Notes under the pieces: model-generated
Database searches by the model: none
Told to the model about the DNA's origin: nothing
What the model saw: the letters and a program-made list of their open reading frames with translations, nothing else
Program-made: the position numbers and the translations under genes
Source of the DNA: Leclercia sp. S52
GTDB taxonomy: Bacteria; Pseudomonadota; Gammaproteobacteria; Enterobacterales; Enterobacteriaceae
Assembly (NCBI RefSeq): GCF_039727615.1
Contig: NZ_CP152474.1
Span: forward strand, 1 to 64,000
DNA: 64,000 bases
Reading direction: 5' to 3'
In this document: one piece after another, positions 22,858 through 31,566 of the stretch
Layout: the number at the start of each line of letters is the position of its first letter
Numbering within the stretch: the stretch's first letter is position 1

Positions 22858-23967
22858 CAGGATGTCAGGTCATGGCCAAGCCGGCCAGTTCACGTTGCAA
22901 TCTCAACTGTCACTACTGTTTTTATATCGATAAACTCCAGCAGCCGATCATGGATGACGCCACGCTGGAGACCTTCATTCAGCAGCATATCGCCGCCCAG
23001 CCCGGGCCGGAGGTGCAGTTTGCCTGGCAGGGTGGAGAGCCGACGCTCTGCGGACTGGATTTCTTCCGCCGCGTCGCGGCGCTGCAGCACCGCTATGGCG
23101 GGGGAAAGCGCATCACCAATGCTTTTCAGACCAACGGGATCCTGCTTAACGATGCCTGGTGTCGGTTCTTTCGCGAGTCGGGCTGGCTGGTGGGGATCTC
23201 TCTGGATGGCCCGGCGGCGCTGCATGATGCGTACCGCGTCAGTCGCAGCGGCAATCCCACCCATCACAAGGTGCTGGCGGCAATTGAAAAGCTGCGCGCC
23301 CATCAGGTGTCGTTTAACCTGCTGACGGTTGTTAATCGGCAGAACAGCCGCCAGCCGGAGCGCATATATCGCTATCTGCGCGCGCTGGGCACCCCGTATC
23401 TGCAGTTTCTTCCCCTGCAGGAGCATGATAACCCGGAATCGGTCAGCGATGAGCAGTGGGGGGGCGTTTCTGTCGACGGTGTTTGACGTCTGGGTGCGGG
23501 AGGATATTGGTCGCGTCTATGTGCAGCTCTTTGACTCAACGCTGGGGGTGTGGTGCGGCTATCCGTCGCAGATGTGCTCCCTTGCCGCCACCTGCGGTCA
23601 CGCCTTTGCGCTGGAGGCCAATGGCGATCTCTTCCAGTGCGATCACTACGTCTGGCCGGATTACCGGCTGGGCAACATCCATCAGACGCCGCTGGCAGAG
23701 CTGAATCAGAGCGAGGCGGCCATCGCCTTTGGTCTGCGCAAGCAAACGGCGTTATCTGACGAGTGCCAGGCCTGCCCGATGCGTCACCTGTGTAACGGCG
23801 ACTGCCCTAAACACCGGGTGGAGGGCAAAAGCGTGCTCTGTGCAGGGTATCAGGCCTTTTTCCGCCACTCCGCCCCGCATATGCGGGTGATGCGCGATTT
23901 AATCCGCCATCACCGCTCGCCTGTCGAGCTGATGGCCCTGCTTCAGCAGAGCCACCGGGCAAGTTAA
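22854..23967 (+). CDS. yidF: Anaerobic sulfatase-maturating radical SAM enzyme YidF (frame broken at a G run)
   Basis: Radical S-adenosylmethionine enzyme of the anSME type that converts the active-site Cys of a sulfatase to formylglycine. The radical SAM cluster motif is C15-NLN-C19-HY-C22 in [13 protein letters not shown]. The C-terminal SPASM region carries [34 protein letters not shown] and [14 protein letters not shown] for two more iron-sulfur clusters. The frame shifts at seven G (23458-23464). Removing one gives [14 protein letters not shown] and a 370-residue enzyme, a normal anSME length. The obvious client is the sulfatase at 16.9-18.4 kb. Confidence 0.9.
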
Positions 23968-25265
23968 CGCCCTTTCGCCAGGTACTTCGCCATCTCCTCG
24001 TCCGGCACCATCCCGCCGCCGGTGGCCCACACCAGGTGAGTGGCGTTCTCCAGCGGATAGTGACCGGAGGCGGCGAGGCGCACCGGGCCGGCCATGCCCG
24101 CCAGCGCAGACGGCTCAAGGCGGATGTTCTCCTCCTGCGCCAGCCAGCCCAGCATGTCGTACATGCTCTGATCGGAGAGGGTGTAGAACCCGTCGAGCAG
24201 GCGCTCCATCGCGCGGCCGACAAAGCCGGAGGCGCGGCCTACCGCCAGACCGTCCGCCGCGGTGAGGTTATCGATCCCCAGATCCTGCACCGCAATCTCA
24301 TCGTGCAGACCGGTATAGACCCCCAGCAGCATGCACGGGGAGTGGGTCGGTTCGGCAAAGATACAGTGAACATGATCGCCAAAGGCCAGCTTCAGCCCAA
24401 ACGCCACTCCGCCAGGGCCACCGCCCACGCCGCACGGCAGATAGACAAACAGGGGATGATCCGCATCCACCACCCGGCCCTGTTCGGCAAACTGCGCTTT
24501 CAGGCGCTCGCCTGCCACGGCATAGCCTAAGAACAGGGTGCGGGAGTTTTCATCGTCGATAAAGAAGCAGTTCGGATCGTTTTCCGCCGCTTTGCGCCCT
24601 TGCTCCACCGCCACGCCGTAATCCTGTTCGTATTCCACCACCGTCACGCCGTGGCTGCGGAGTTTAGCCTTCTTCCACTCGCGGGCGTCGGCGGACATGT
24701 GCACCGTCACCTTAAAGCCGATGCGCGCGCTCATGATGCCAATGGACATCCCGAGGTTGCCGGTCGACCCCACGGCGATGCTGTACTGGCTGAAGAAGTC
24801 CTTGAAGCGCGGTTCCAGCAGGATGCTGTAATCGTCGTCAACGCTGAGCAGCCCGGCGGCCAGCGCCAGTTTTTCGGCGTGGGTCAGCACTTCATAGATC
24901 CCGCCGCGGGCTTTAATCGAGCCGGAGATGGGCAGATGGCTGTCTTTTTTCAGCAGCAGAGTGCCCGGAATGGTCGCGCCAGACTCTTTCTCCAGCCGTT
25001 TCTGCATCAATGGAATGGCGACCAGCTCAGATTCGATAATCCCCTGAGTGGCCGCCGTTTCCGGAAAGGCTCTGGCGAGGTAAGGCGCAAAGCGGTTCAG
25101 GCGCGCCCGGGCATCCTCCACGTCGGCGTCGGTCAGCCCGACATACGGCAGGCCAGCGGCCAGGGTGGTGGCTTTCGGGTTAAGCCAGGTGGTTTCTTTC
25201 AGGGCGATCAGATCCTCCACCAGAGGATACTGTGCGATTAAGGTGGTGATGTTTGCGTTTTCCAT
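23964..25265 (-). CDS. dsdA: D-serine dehydratase (ammonia-lyase)
   Basis: Pyridoxal-phosphate enzyme that converts D-serine to pyruvate and ammonia. ATG at 25265 ([19 protein letters not shown]) is the conserved start and gives 433 residues. The Schiff-base Lys118 lies in [13 protein letters not shown], the phosphate-binding loop is [14 protein letters not shown], and the glycine loop is [14 protein letters not shown]. Against the 442-residue E. coli protein as I recall it, about nine residues are missing near the C-terminus just before [13 protein letters not shown], outside the active site. It is followed upstream in the operon by dsdX, with dsdC divergent. Confidence 0.97.
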   Translation of the reverse strand: MENANITTLIAQYPLVEDLIALKETTWLNPKATTLAAGLPYVGLTDADVEDARARLNRFAPYLARAFPETAATQGIIESELVAIPLMQKRLEKESGATIPGTLLLKKDSHLPISGSIKARGGIYEVLTHAEKLALAAGLLSVDDDYSILLEPRFKDFFSQYSIAVGSTGNLGMSIGIMSARIGFKVTVHMSADAREWKKAKLRSHGVTVVEYEQDYGVAVEQGRKAAENDPNCFFIDDENSRTLFLGYAVAGERLKAQFAEQGRVVDADHPLFVYLPCGVGGGPGGVAFGLKLAFGDHVHCIFAEPTHSPCMLLGVYTGLHDEIAVQDLGIDNLTAADGLAVGRASGFVGRAMERLLDGFYTLSDQSMYDMLGWLAQEENIRLEPSALAGMAGPVRLAASGHYPLENATHLVWATGGGMVPDEEMAKYLAKGR

Positions 25266-25281
25266 AAGAGATCTCTTCGCG

Positions 25282-26619
25282 CTAGATAATGAAAGAAAGC
25301 AGGAAGGTGCCGCCGAGTGCAAGCACCGAGGCGATAAATGTCGCCGTTGTATAGTATTTGAAGGTCTCATTCAGGCTGGCACCGCAGTACTGCTTCACCA
25401 GCCAGAAGAGGGAATCGGTAACGATCGTGCAGCCAATGGCGCCGGAACCGATGGCAATGGTGATGATCTCCGGGCTGACGTTGGGGTAGAGCGGCAGCAT
25501 CGGGGCGACGATCGCCGTCGCGCCCATCATCGCCACGGTGGCAGACCCCACCGCCGCGTGCAGGATCAGCGCCACCAGCCAGGCGAGCAGGATCGGATGC
25601 ATATGCAGGTTCGAGAGAATGTGTGCCAGCGTATCGGCCAGACCGCTGGTCTTAAGGATGGCGTTAAAGGCCCCGCCCGCGCCGATAATCAGCAGAATAT
25701 TGGCGATCGAGCCAAACCCGTGCTCGGTATGGGTCAGCAGCGTCGCCATGCCCATCTTCTGACGTAACCCCAGCAGGTAATAGGCCACAAACACCGCAAT
25801 AAACATCGCCGTGATCGGGTTGCCGATAAACTCCAGCAGCGTATACAGGGTGCCGGTTTTCACCATGTTCAGCTCGGCCACGGTTTTCACCAGCATCAGG
25901 CCGATAGGCAGCAGGACGGTAAACAGCGTGGCGCCCAGCGACGGCAGGGTATGTTCTTCCCGCACCCTGAGGTCAGAAAACTCCGCCGGTACCGCCTTGA
26001 ACGGCAGACGGTTCCCCAGCAGCTTCAGGAACAGCGGGCCGCCAATCAGGGAGGCCATCAGCCCCACCAGCAGGCCATATACAATCACCGTTCCGACGTC
26101 GGCTCCCAGCTTGTTGGTGACAAACAGCGCCGCCGGGTGCGGTGGCACCACGCAGTGCACCGCCATCAGGGCGGTACAGAGCGGGATCGCCAGCTTCAGC
26201 AGCGAAGTGTGGGTCTTTTTGGCGATGGAGAAGGCCAGCGGGATCAGCAGCACCACGCCCACCTCGACAAACAGGGTAATGCCGCAAATCATCCCCACCA
26301 GCACCATAATCACGTCGGCTGAGAGCCAGCGGCAGCGCTGCAGCGTGATGCCGATGCGTTCAGCCGCGCCGGACACCTCCATCATTTTGCCCAGAATGGT
26401 GCCGAGGCCAATCACCGCCGCCAGGAAGCCCAGCGTACCGCCGATGCCGCTCTCAATGGCATTCACCATATCCAGCGGGCTCATCCCCATCAGGGTGCCG
26501 ACGAAAAAGCTCGCCAGCAGCAACGCCAGGAACGGATGAAACTTCAGTTTTACGATGGTAAACACAATCAGCACAATGCTTGCCAGCAGCGTGGCTACAA
26601 CCCAGACCGGAGATCCCAT
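25282..26619 (-). CDS. dsdX: D-serine transporter, GntP family
   Basis: Inner-membrane D-serine/H+ importer of the gluconate permease family. The 445-residue length equals that of E. coli DsdX and about twelve spans are visible. Family motifs include [20 protein letters not shown] and [19 protein letters not shown]. It precedes dsdA by 16 nt in a dsdXA operon controlled by the divergent regulator DsdC. Confidence 0.97.
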   Translation of the reverse strand: MGSPVWVVATLLASIVLIVFTIVKLKFHPFLALLLASFFVGTLMGMSPLDMVNAIESGIGGTLGFLAAVIGLGTILGKMMEVSGAAERIGITLQRCRWLSADVIMVLVGMICGITLFVEVGVVLLIPLAFSIAKKTHTSLLKLAIPLCTALMAVHCVVPPHPAALFVTNKLGADVGTVIVYGLLVGLMASLIGGPLFLKLLGNRLPFKAVPAEFSDLRVREEHTLPSLGATLFTVLLPIGLMLVKTVAELNMVKTGTLYTLLEFIGNPITAMFIAVFVAYYLLGLRQKMGMATLLTHTEHGFGSIANILLIIGAGGAFNAILKTSGLADTLAHILSNLHMHPILLAWLVALILHAAVGSATVAMMGATAIVAPMLPLYPNVSPEIITIAIGSGAIGCTIVTDSLFWLVKQYCGASLNETFKYYTTATFIASVLALGGTFLLSFII

Positions 26620-26826
26620 ATCTCACCTCACCCTCAAATTAGCTGCGGGTATTGGACGAAAAAACCGCTCCGGCTGACAAACGATATAAATTGCCGTTCA
26701 CATGAGCCTGATTGGATCAACTGAGTGACAACCCTCTAAAAAAAGCACTATTCCCGCCATTGGTTCACCTTTCTTCATCTTTAACCGCTATTCTGGGCGC
26801 AGAACAGAGGCGAATAAGGGCAGGCA
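26620..26826. promoter_or_regulatory. dsdX-dsdC divergent promoter region
   Basis: A 207-bp gap between the divergent dsdXA operon and dsdC. It should hold the DsdC-binding site and CRP-dependent dsdX promoter known from E. coli. I cannot point to an unambiguous operator in it. Confidence 0.5.
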
Positions 26827-27753
26827 ATGAACGAGGGGAGTGAGGCGAGAAATCGCTTACTGAACGGCTGGCAACTGTCGAAGATGCACACCTTTGAGGT
26901 GGCGGCGCGTCACGAGTCGTTTGCGCTGGCGGCGGAGGAGCTGTCGCTCAGCCCGAGTGCGGTGAGCCACAGGATCAACCTGCTGGAAGAGGAGCTGGGG
27001 ATCGCGCTTTTCGTCCGCTCGCACCGTAAAGTGGAGCTGACCCCGGAGGGCAAACGCGTTTACTGGACCCTGAAATCGTCGCTGGATACGCTGAATCAGG
27101 AGATCCTCGACATCAAAAACCAGGCCTTATCCGGCACCCTGACCGTCTACTCGCGTCCGTCGATTGCGCAGTGCTGGCTGGTGCCGATGCTGGGGGACTT
27201 CACCCGCCGCTATCCGTCGATTTCCCTCACCGTTTTGACCGGCAATGATTACGTCAATATGCAGCGAACCGGCGTCGATCTGGCGCTCTATTTCGACGAT
27301 ATGCCGCCGACCCAGCTCTCTCACCATTTTTTGATGGACGAGGCGATCCTGCCGGTCTGCTCCCCCGGGTACGCCCGGGAGCATCAGCTGCTCGCCAGCC
27401 CGGATAACCTGCGCCACTGCACCCTGCTGCACGACCGGCAGGCCTGGAGCAACGACTCCGGTACCGACGAGTGGTTTAGCTGGGCGCAGCATTTTGCGGT
27501 GGATTTGCCGCCATCCTCGGGAATAGGGTTCGATCGTTCCGATTTAGCGGTGATTGCGGCGATAAATCATGTTGGGGTGGCGATGGGGCGCAAACGGCTG
27601 GTGCAGAAGCGGCTCGATCGCGGGGAGCTGATTGCGCCCTTTGGCGAGAAGACGCTGAAATGCCACCAGCACTACTACGTTTCGACCCTTTCAGGACGCC
27701 AGTGGCCAAAGATTGATGCCTTTATTCACTGGCTCAGGGAAAGAGTAACCTGA
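26827..27753 (+). CDS. dsdC: D-serine operon activator, LysR family
   Basis: LysR-type activator of dsdXA that responds to D-serine. The N-terminal winged helix (about 15-75) includes FEVAARHESFALAAEELSLSPSAVSHRINLLEEELG, and the effector domain follows with SRPSIAQCWLVPMLGDFTRRYP. The length of 308 residues is close to the E. coli protein (311). The divergent arrangement with dsdXA is the standard one for this regulator. emrD converges from the other side with its end one base beyond the dsdC stop. Confidence 0.96.
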   Translation: MNEGSEARNRLLNGWQLSKMHTFEVAARHESFALAAEELSLSPSAVSHRINLLEEELGIALFVRSHRKVELTPEGKRVYWTLKSSLDTLNQEILDIKNQALSGTLTVYSRPSIAQCWLVPMLGDFTRRYPSISLTVLTGNDYVNMQRTGVDLALYFDDMPPTQLSHHFLMDEAILPVCSPGYAREHQLLASPDNLRHCTLLHDRQAWSNDSGTDEWFSWAQHFAVDLPPSSGIGFDRSDLAVIAAINHVGVAMGRKRLVQKRLDRGELIAPFGEKTLKCHQHYYVSTLSGRQWPKIDAFIHWLRERVT

Positions 27754-28938
27754 TCAGACCGCCTGCTCGTGGTGCGAGGCGCGGGAGGCCAGCGGCAGCC
27801 AGCAGAGCACAATCAGCAGACCCATTAAAGTCATCAGCAGCCCGAGGCTCGCCTGGCCGTTTTGCGGCATCATCGCCGAGAGCCAGGCCAGCGCGCCGGA
27901 GCCAATATTCTGCAGGCCTCCCACCAGCGCCCCGGCGGTGCCGGCGAGGAACGGGAAGGGCTCCATCGCGCCGCTGGTCGCCAGCGGGAACAGCATCCCC
28001 GCGCCAAAGAAGAACAGCGCGGCCGGGATCAGCAGGGTCCAGACGTTCATCACCCCGAACAGCCCCGGGATCCACATCATCAGCCCTGCCAGCAGGCAGC
28101 TCACCACCGACTGCCACATCAGGGTGGTAAAGCGTTTATTGGCGCGTCCGGCAAACCAGGCGCCGAAAAACGCCGCCGGGATCGGCAGGATAAACAGAAT
28201 ACTCACCACCATGCTGCTGAGGCCCAGCCCGGCGCCCAACAGCACGCCAGAGCTGGCTTCGAACACCGCGATACCCGCCAGTCCACCCACCAGCATCAGC
28301 ACGTAGCAGTTAAAGGCTCCGTTGCCGAAGAGGATTTTGTAGCTGGTGAGCAGTCTGGTGCGCGGCGCGTCCTGGGGGCGGGTTTCCGGCATCCAGCGCG
28401 CCATGCTGAAGGTGACGATAACGCACAGCACCAGCAGGAAGCCGTAGCAGGCCCGCCATGACCACATGGTGTCCAGCAGGCCACCAATCAGCGGGGCCAG
28501 CAGCGGGCTGACCAGAATGCCCATGTTCAGCAGGCTGTTAGCATGGCGCAGCTGGGTGCCCTGATACATATCGCGCGGCAACGTGCGGGCCATCACCCCA
28601 CCGACGCCGGTGCCGACGCCCTGCAACGCGCTGGCGGCGATCAGCACGCTCAGGCTGTGGGTGGTCATGGCAATTACCGTGGCGATCATAAAAATCGTCA
28701 TCCCGACCAGGATCACCGGACGGCGGCCAACGCGATCCGAGAGCGGGCCGTAGAACAGCTGCGAGACGCCGTAGGTCAGCAGATACGCGCCCATCACGCT
28801 CTGCACCGCGCCTTCACGGACGTTGAGTTCCTTCGCCATATCCGCAATGGCCGGGATATAGATGGTTTGCGCCATCTGACCGACGGCGACCAGCAATACC
28901 AACATCAAGAGTAAATTAACGTTCCGCTGTCTTTTCAT
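27754..28938 (-). CDS. emrD: Multidrug efflux MFS transporter EmrD
   Basis: Drug/H+ antiporter of the 12-span DHA1 family in the inner membrane. I take the ATG at 28938 (MKRQRNVNLLLMLVLLV) as the start, giving 394 residues, the E. coli length; the upstream in-frame ATG would add seven residues. The conserved loop GPLSDRVGRRPVI lies between spans 2 and 3 and motif GVGTGVGGVMARTLPRD in span 4 region. It lies next to the AT-rich island and, further on, tisB and ivbL as in E. coli. Confidence 0.97.
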   Translation of the reverse strand: MKRQRNVNLLLMLVLLVAVGQMAQTIYIPAIADMAKELNVREGAVQSVMGAYLLTYGVSQLFYGPLSDRVGRRPVILVGMTIFMIATVIAMTTHSLSVLIAASALQGVGTGVGGVMARTLPRDMYQGTQLRHANSLLNMGILVSPLLAPLIGGLLDTMWSWRACYGFLLVLCVIVTFSMARWMPETRPQDAPRTRLLTSYKILFGNGAFNCYVLMLVGGLAGIAVFEASSGVLLGAGLGLSSMVVSILFILPIPAAFFGAWFAGRANKRFTTLMWQSVVSCLLAGLMMWIPGLFGVMNVWTLLIPAALFFFGAGMLFPLATSGAMEPFPFLAGTAGALVGGLQNIGSGALAWLSAMMPQNGQASLGLLMTLMGLLIVLCWLPLASRASHHEQAV

Positions 28939-29473
28939 GTCGCTGAATAATTTTGCCAAAAGTGATAAATGAAGAGTAAGTGACTACGCATTCCCATAAA
29001 TGCGCGAGGAATCTACCACAGGAAAATGACAAATTGAGCATTGCCGCGATGAATGGAGAAGCGGAAAAAGGCAGGATTAATAAACAATGATGGCAACGAA
29101 AGTTGCCACTATATATGGTCCAACATAGAAGCGATACGCTATATAGAAAAATTTGAAAAAAACGAGATAAAACCATGGATAAAAAGAATGCCAACTAGTT
29201 CCGTAATGCATTTTTTATATGGTGAGCTTAATATGGGAAAGATTTCTGAAATTATAAATACGGAATGCTTTTTATTTTAATATTTAATATTTAAAAGTTT
29301 TATATATTTTAAGGTTTCAATACTGCGCTATCATTCATCAAACTAATTCCAAATATTTTTTTGTGATACTGATCTCAATAATGTATCTATTTTATTATTT
29401 TTTTTTGTCGATGATTAGTATCGATCTTGAACGGAAACAACAGTTCAGGAAGAAATAAATAAAGGAAAATACA
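28939..29473. other. AT-rich intergenic region at the start of the peptide/glycosyltransferase island
   Basis: About 535 bp between divergent emrD and the double-glycine peptide gene. The base composition falls sharply from about 29.0 kb on. An open frame at 29053-29280 (75 codons) lacks a ribosome-binding site and family resemblance and I do not call it a gene. The right part probably holds the promoter of the peptide gene, including a candidate Fur-like site. Confidence 0.6.
29361..29389 (+). promoter_or_regulatory. Candidate promoter with Fur-like box for the peptide operon
   Basis: TTGTGA (29361-29366) and TATCTA (29384-29389) are spaced 17 nt. Between them GATACTGATCTCAATAATG (29365-29383) matches 12 of 19 positions of the Fur consensus. 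Several class II microcin genes are known to be iron-regulated. The match is modest and untested. Confidence 0.3.
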
Positions 29474-29749
29474 ATGAAGAAAATATTAAGTTATCAAATG
29501 GATTACGTATCTGGTGGATGGAACGATAGGGATGGCAGTGGTAAAAGATCATCTTCAAACGGAGGTTTTGGCGCTGCAAATACTGGTCACTCCGGAAGTG
29601 ATCGAAGCCTTCAGTCTTTTCTTTCGCTTTACTCTATAAAGGGAAGCGGTTCAGGCGCAAGTGGGATATGGGGTAGTAACTATAGCGAAAACTACGGTGA
29701 TGGTAATTACGGTTTAAACAGAAGCAGTAGGATGAATGGGCGGTACTAA
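29474..29749 (+). CDS. Double-glycine leader peptide, microcin-like precursor
   Basis: A 91-residue precursor with leader MKKILSYQMDYVSGG and a 76-residue core. The leader matches the double-glycine type cut by C39-peptidase ABC exporters: G at -1 and -2, V at -4, M at -7, I at -12, the same 15-residue spacing as colicin V. The core begins WNDRDGSGK, is very rich in Gly and Ser with many Asn and Tyr, and has no Cys. AAAGGA lies 8 nt before the ATG. I do not recognise the core. A bacteriocin or secreted signalling peptide is the natural reading, perhaps modified by the glycosyltransferase encoded downstream. No exporter gene is in the window. Confidence 0.7.
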   Translation: MKKILSYQMDYVSGGWNDRDGSGKRSSSNGGFGAANTGHSGSDRSLQSFLSLYSIKGSGSGASGIWGSNYSENYGDGNYGLNRSSRMNGRY

Positions 29750-29756
29750 TCAATAT

Positions 29757-29783
29757 GAGAGCACAGAATTACTCTGTGCTCTC
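29757..29783 (+). promoter_or_regulatory. Intercistronic hairpin
   Basis: GAGAGCACAGA and TCTGTGCTCTC form a perfect 11-bp stem with a 5-nt loop, 7 nt after the peptide stop codon. No T run follows. It ends 11 nt before the next ATG. Such hairpins often protect an abundant upstream message while reducing expression of the next gene. Confidence 0.75.
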
Positions 29784-29794
29784 AAGAGGTGATA

Positions 29795-30064
29795 ATGAAT
29801 AAGTATGTTGTTTTTATAAAGAGTGATAAAACTGAAGTTGTGTTAAAAGAACAAGCAACCCGTGACTTTATCAAAAATATGAAAAAAAAAGGCTTTAGAA
29901 AACATATTGTAGAAGTTGAGGCTGATACTGAAAAAGAGGCTATAACAAAAGTTAATAAAGAGAGCCAGGATTATTTGGATTCTCTGAGTGAATATTCAGG
30001 TAACATAGTAATAATTTCTGTTGTTGTTATTTTAATGGCTGTGGTTTATTTTTTCAGAAGCTAA
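29795..30064 (+). CDS. Small tail-anchored membrane protein, candidate immunity protein
   Basis: An 89-residue protein of no family I recognise. I choose ATG at 29795 (MNKYVVFIKSDKTEV) because AGAGGTGAT lies just upstream. Residues 1-68 are soluble, highly charged and Lys/Glu-rich. Residues 70-87 (NIVIISVVVILMAVVYFF) form one membrane span ending in Arg-Ser. A small membrane protein directly after a double-glycine peptide is the usual arrangement for bacteriocin immunity proteins, which is inference. AT-rich composition matches its neighbours. A nine-A run inside is in frame. Confidence 0.65.
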   Translation: MNKYVVFIKSDKTEVVLKEQATRDFIKNMKKKGFRKHIVEVEADTEKEAITKVNKESQDYLDSLSEYSGNIVIISVVVILMAVVYFFRS

Positions 30065-30129
30065 AATTTGATTGTGAATAACTACTGAATTAAAAAGTGA
30101 CTTAAAAATTTAGAATTGAGGTGTTTTTT

Positions 30130-31407
30130 GTGATTGATGACATTTTATCTTCAAAAATTATGCACCTTCAAAAGGTGCAAGTTCCTGATGTTATAAACTT
30201 CATATGGATTGGGGATATTAATCATTTAAATCATAATTATATTAATTTGTGGGCTGAAACAAACATAGATAAGGATATAAATTTATGGTGTGATGATAGC
30301 ACTGGCAACTGTGCTTTGCTGCATGATGCAATACGCCATTACGTTCAGGTTAATGTTTCTCATGATCAATTCGAGGCAGAGAAAAATATCAGAAATAGTA
30401 CATTCTATTTTATATTCAACAAATTAAAAGAAGGCTTTTTGTTTGGTGATTCGGTCATTGATTTTTTAAGGGAGAACAACATTCCTTATAATAAAAACCA
30501 AAGAGAATCTATGTTTCCAAATTTTCAGAATGCTAATGTGAAATATAAAAGTATATCTAATATTTTCACCGGTGGATTTTCAGGATTCATGAAATATTAT
30601 TATTATGAATTGATTTTGCGAGGTAACCTTGCGAGTGCTAGTGATATTGCCAGACTTGTAATAATTTATCGTTATGGTGGTGTTTATATAGATGTGGATG
30701 TTCTTCCAAATACTCATAGTGTCTTTAAGAAGTTTAATAATTTCATGGCGAGGGAAAAATATATAGAGAGCGATAATATTAGTTTGTTTAAAACAATAAG
30801 TCTGTTAAATAAAATGTCATTAATAGACTTTGGACAAGATAAAATACTTGATCACGCTCAAGGTATAGCTGGCTTAGAGTGGCAGCAAGATGATAGGATT
30901 TATTCTCTAATTGAATCGGATGTTGCTGCTTTTCATATTGAGGATATATTGCCACTCGGTAAAATTTATGTATATAAGAATTTGTTATCTCTTGGAACTG
31001 ACAAAAGATTAAAAGGTATTTACCTTAATTGTTTTATTGCCTCTCATCCACAATCGAAAGTGGTAAAGATAGTACTGCGCACAATGGCAAAAAGATATGC
31101 TTTTCTGGAAAATAACAACAGTATTTTTGATTTCTACACAGGTAAGAACGATTACTGCTATTTAGCCAGGCTTTTGCCATGGAGATCAGAATTGATAACA
31201 AAAGATTATTGTGTAACATCAATCTTAACGGGTCCTGGATTAATCGTTGAGGTTTTATTAGGTCTAGCTTATAGTTTGTTTAAAATTGATGATGCCGTAA
31301 GTCCCTCATATATCTCTGAATTAATGCAAGATGATAGGTTGGGTATTGCATTTTCTAATCTTAACCTGGATACGCCAGAAGCATTGCGTTCTACATGGCG
31401 TCAATAA
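30130..31407 (+). CDS. GT44 glycosyltransferase, TcdA/TcdB catalytic-domain type
   Basis: A 425-residue protein resembling the glucosyltransferase domain of large clostridial toxins. The N-terminal VINFIWIGDINHLNHNYINLW fits the family's F(V/I)WIGG...INYINQW block, ASASDIAR at 168-175 binds the nucleotide sugar, and YGGVYIDVDVLP carries the DxD metal motif at 188-190. Toxin translocation and protease domains are absent. I prefer GTG at 30130 with GAGGTG 6 nt upstream over GTG at 30121. As third gene of the AT-rich unit it may glycosylate the Ser-rich peptide, or be an effector acting on a host or rival protein. Confidence 0.82.
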   Translation: MIDDILSSKIMHLQKVQVPDVINFIWIGDINHLNHNYINLWAETNIDKDINLWCDDSTGNCALLHDAIRHYVQVNVSHDQFEAEKNIRNSTFYFIFNKLKEGFLFGDSVIDFLRENNIPYNKNQRESMFPNFQNANVKYKSISNIFTGGFSGFMKYYYYELILRGNLASASDIARLVIIYRYGGVYIDVDVLPNTHSVFKKFNNFMAREKYIESDNISLFKTISLLNKMSLIDFGQDKILDHAQGIAGLEWQQDDRIYSLIESDVAAFHIEDILPLGKIYVYKNLLSLGTDKRLKGIYLNCFIASHPQSKVVKIVLRTMAKRYAFLENNNSIFDFYTGKNDYCYLARLLPWRSELITKDYCVTSILTGPGLIVEVLLGLAYSLFKIDDAVSPSYISELMQDDRLGIAFSNLNLDTPEALRSTWRQ

Positions 31408-31566
31408 ATTCTTTAAGCATGGAATTATCAAAAGAAACTTAAAATATTGTGAATTTTATTCTCGGATTTGAGGAGATGTATTTAGTACAATGTTTACTTT
31501 TACATCATAGAGTCCTTTAGTCAGAAAGTTGATTTTGTCAGATCGGCAACTAATATTGCCAGCCAT

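Noticed and set aside
29053..29280. 75-codon open frame before the double-glycine peptide gene
   Set aside because: No ribosome-binding site, no family resemblance, and it lies in AT-rich DNA where chance frames with rare start context occur.
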